A stretch of DNA of 64,000 nucleotides from Archivesica marissinica (taxonomy: Eukaryota; Mollusca; Bivalvia; Venerida; Vesicomyidae): NCBI GenBank assembly GCA_014843695.1, contig CM026386.1:88059293-88123292 (forward strand). Direction: 5' to 3'. Position 1 is the stretch's first letter. Each line of letters begins with the position of its first letter. This document shows, one piece after another, positions 61,241 through 64,000 of this stretch. The notes beneath the pieces were generated by a model. The model was not told the DNA's origin and did not search any database. It worked only from the letters and a program-made list of their open reading frames with translations. Made by a program: the position numbers and the translations under genes.

Positions 61241-61664
61241 TTTTAGCTCATAAAGCAGAGATATATTCATTGCTGTTGACTTTGCCGAGAATTCGCCAAA
61301 CGGAAAACATACATTTCATGACACAGTAATGGCAACTAAGGCATAATTCAGAGCATATAACATCCAATTTAGACAACACAGGCAATGCCAATATGAAGAC
61401 CACCACAGAACTACATTCAACAGCACTAATTGATTTCCGTGTACAATGACAAACCATCCCAAACCATCAAGCCCAGTTTACCCATCATTTTGTCTCAATA
61501 AAGAACACATACATAGCAATTTCTAGGATGTGAAATTTACAATTCTCGTTTGAGTAAGTCAACGCCTGTTACAAATGTTAATACACCTGTACTAATGGCT
61601 CCGGATCATGAATGGCTACATAACTACATACTTATGACTCTGGGAGGAATGAGGTGACCTAATC

Positions 61665-61860
61665 ACCCGCTTCTCACCAATGCAACCCGGGTTCGATCCT
61701 CGGACCGGGAATTATGTGAGATGGTACGGTGGTCGCCATATCGGACAGGTGGGTTTTCTCTGGGTACTCCTCCTACACGAATGACAACATTTACGCTTTC
61801 ATCCGCGCCAACGAGAGCGAATAATATTCGCAATCGTTGTAAAATAAATAAAGTATAAAG
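61665..61860 (+). mobile_element. SINE, tRNA-Glu-like family
   Basis: B box gggttcgatcctcggaccgg, then body gccatatcggacaggtgggt and tttcatccgcgccaacgaga, with an aaaataaataaagtataaag tail. The 5' head is degenerate. Confidence 0.8.
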
Positions 61861-61867
61861 TTTAAAT

Positions 61868-61910
61868 TACCTGCCCTGGTGAACTAGTAGTTAAGGCGTC
61901 CGCCTACAAT
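61868..61910 (+). repeat. SINE head fragment, tRNA-Arg-like family
   Basis: ggtgaactagtagttaaggc followed by gtccgcctac matches the first 35 bases of the SINE at 24029. The rest is missing. Confidence 0.5.
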
Positions 61911-62815
61911 GGCATAGATGAAAAATGTGAATCAGTGAAACATCTACACACGAGAGAAGATTGGGTGGTACAAAGGCTGTGGAATATCACATCACAGATA
62001 CAGCATAAATTACCATGCATAATCATCTAGTGCCTATAAAGACCAAAGATGAACCTACATCATACCTAGTCCACTAAGTTCTAGCACATGTCTTGACAAA
62101 TAGAAATAAAATTATAGTGGCATGGGGTGATCATGCAGAAGCCACTCACAGATAAGATAATACGTCATGTATTCAGGAAGAGGCAGCCACCGTGCTAATT
62201 ATTCATGCTCTTGTATGTTACACCTCAATTAGGGTTCATTCTCCAGATACTGACATTCTTGTGCGAGCTATCAGTCAATACACATGTTTTGTGTAAGGAA
62301 TTGCCAAGAGACATTAAGAGACATGAAACTTCAACATATTTGCAATGACTTTGTGCATACAAAGCTGCCGGGTTTTATGCACTATCTGAAGCAGACATTA
62401 CTTGTAGGCTTGCTGAAAAGGGGAAGATGGCATGCTGGAAAGTGTAACAAGAATGCAGTTGATATAGTGCGTGGATCTGCACAGCTTTATTTAGTCGTAC
62501 TTGCCGCTCTAGAAACTTATGTCTTCACGATGTATTTGCCTTTCACTAAACTGACGAATTTAGCATGAGTGTGTGAGGTAATGGCTGCTAAAAGAAAGCA
62601 AGTTCAATCTAAGGGCATACCTCCGACTACGGCAGCACTTATATCTGTACTTTTGAGAGCTCATTGCAAGGCTAAATGTTGGTACAGTGATGTAGTAGCC
62701 AATAACGAGCTTCAAGAACCTCACCAATGTGGTTGGGATATACTTTATGGACACTTTCAGTTCTGCCACCAACAATTTATGGTGTTCACAACTGGAAGTA
62801 TTGTTGATTCATGAT

Positions 62816-64000
62816 GGCCGTTATCGGCCGCCCTTCACAGTTTGCCTTCATAACCTTTCTTGCGCTTTACATTACGTAGAAGGCATCGAAACAGGTGTGA
62901 ACTTCTAATCGTTTATTACCTGCGGGGTTGCATAGAACCCTTAACTAATTTGACAAATGCACTTAATGGCAACCTTTCATTTTTAATCTACTCGATAATT
63001 GATATTGAAGTAAGTTATCTATGATGACGTGTATGAATTTACATATAACTAATCAATCCATGTTTTTCAATTTCAGCGAAACACTCATCAACGCCAGTGA
63101 CGACATCTACTTGTGCACGTCAGTAGTTGGCAACGTGTTCCAGAATTGTATTATTCTCGGAAGACTCTTGCTGGTAGATAGTTAGGCGACAATGAGGTTG
63201 TATAAACTTCATCTCGTTACATTGCTTAGATGAACGAGATGGTAAATACTAGACAGGCCAGTGTCTCTACGTCTTAATTATATCTCGCTGATTTGGATAA
63301 CAATTATCTCTGTATGTGTCGAATCGATTCTTGAAGTTTGAGGTACTTGCATCAGTGCCATTTTGAAGACGGCATTGTCGACGCCTCCAACCGTACCTCC
63401 ATCCATCTTTACTCTTACACTGCAAGTGCATTCTATCTCGCATTGGAGAAACACGTTTCGTGTCTCAGCAACTGACATGCTGTTGCAATGAAGTTGCTCA
63501 GGCCGATTTTCTCGTTTTTCATAGTATACCTTCTGGTGTTGACATGACCAAGGGTAACGGACCAATGGGTTTAAGAGGATGTCCTCCATCTGAAAGTTCC
63601 GTAATTCTGTCACCACAATAATTCGTACAAATATAGACATGTTTGATTTTAAGATGATTGTCCTTCCAATTGATTTCATTTCAATTCCCTTGCATATGTT
63701 GCTAAATGTCTTCAATTTGTTTGTTTTCATTGGATTATGAACTTCCTTTACTGGTTGGTCTTTCTCTAATCACACATTCTTGAAGCTTGAATAACACTGC
63801 TCTCCAATCGCATATGCAGTTAACAAGTGACCAATAATGCCCAGAGGTGCTGCTCTTGCAGTTGATATGCTAATGATATAGTGGTTATCAGTTAGTGGGT
63901 TAACCCAACCTGGGATAAGGCCAACAATATATTTTACGGATTCCTGATATGTTTACATCCGTTGCAATTGCAGCTCGCCGTGTGCATATCCGATGTATTA
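62816..64000. other. Right end of window, at most weak exon signals
   Basis: An acceptor-like tttttcaatttcag at about 63064-63077 precedes a 36-codon frame (ETLINASDDIYLCTSVVGNV, FQNCIILGRLLLVDS, stop at 63183). It is plausible but unsupported. A 150-codon minus-strand frame at 63278-63730 has no recognisable motif. I call neither as a gene. Confidence 0.3.

Larger units (their letters stand above)
61250..62815 (+). pseudogene. Degenerate copy of an uncharacterised amplified gene family
   Basis: Pieces in order: VDFAENSPNGKHTFHDTVMA (about 61275-61340), EEAATVLIIHALVCYTSIRV and HSPDTDILVRAISQY (62178-62283). Then HTKLPGFMHYLKQ, AGKCNKNAVDIVRGSAQLYL and TYVFTMYLPFTKLTNLA up to TGA, and VMAAKRKQVQSKGIPPTTAA, LLRAHCKAKCWYSD and a last GWDILYGHF. 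From memory these resemble a protein with conserved E-E-A-D-T and S-P-D-T-D motifs that recurs many times in mollusc and cnidarian genomes. I know no function and can cite no family name. SINE sequence (61665-61905) interrupts it and stops break it. Confidence 0.55.

Noticed and set aside
63278..63730. 150-codon minus-strand ORF at the right end
   Set aside because: No motif, no splice or promoter context, no second copy. Kept only as a note.

Overview
The window is eukaryotic. It is AT-rich, has almost no long intact ORFs, shows intron-type splice signals, carries several retrotransposon classes and tRNA-derived SINEs, and much of it is minisatellite. The mix (Tx1/L1-like LINEs, a Ty3/gypsy element, a BEL/Pao remnant, Ig-superfamily exons and CC-x2-C cysteine-rich von Willebrand C-type half-repeats) points to a marine invertebrate. 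A lophotrochozoan such as a bivalve is my best guess, by inference only. Two runs of exactly 1000 N (9712-10711 and 39241-40240) are scaffold gaps.

The backbone is a direct duplication of about 9.7 kb: unit A1 (1-9711, running into a gap) and unit A2 (44112-53880), very similar in sequence. A third partial copy, A3 (about 11965-13200), covers only the left 1.2 kb. From left to right the unit holds: the last exon(s) of an unrecognised plus-strand gene with its poly(A) signal; a minus-strand, 3'-truncated LINE (ORF1 with RRM-like and CCHC parts, then the endonuclease); a 54-bp minisatellite directly 5' of the LINE; an older dispersed repeat into which a 181-bp MITE inserted; a quiet stretch; the minus-strand terminal exon of a VWC-type gene; and a 59-bp minisatellite.

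Between the two units lie: further exons of the unknown gene (10.7-12.9 kb); a 44-bp array (13.9-16.2 kb); a quiet AT-rich region; an Ig-superfamily gene with three phase-1/phase-1 exons (21383-21721, 24460-24765, 26346-26618); a Tx1/L1-like LINE with a 15-bp target-site duplication (28951-32270); a decayed minus-strand Ty3/gypsy element whose 3' LTR is 32333-32940; a 93-bp tandem array coding VWC half-repeats (40241-40705); and a 2.7-kb foldback-type DNA transposon (40772-43475).

Right of A2 come a 37-bp minisatellite that abuts a SINE head, a 93-bp VWC exon (56166-56258, minus), a 66-bp array split by a SINE, a BEL/Pao pseudogene (58.6-60.2 kb) and a degenerate copy of an uncharacterised amplified gene family (61.2-62.8 kb).

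The most unusual signals are these. Minisatellites repeatedly abut, and appear to be seeded from, functional edges: two Ig exon/5'-splice-site junctions, a SINE head, and possibly a VWC exon. A 93-bp protein repeat occurs both as a separate phase-1 exon and as an intron-less tandem array. A foldback element has a core built from its own tip motif. Two duplicate LINE copies each carry a different single stop in ORF1.
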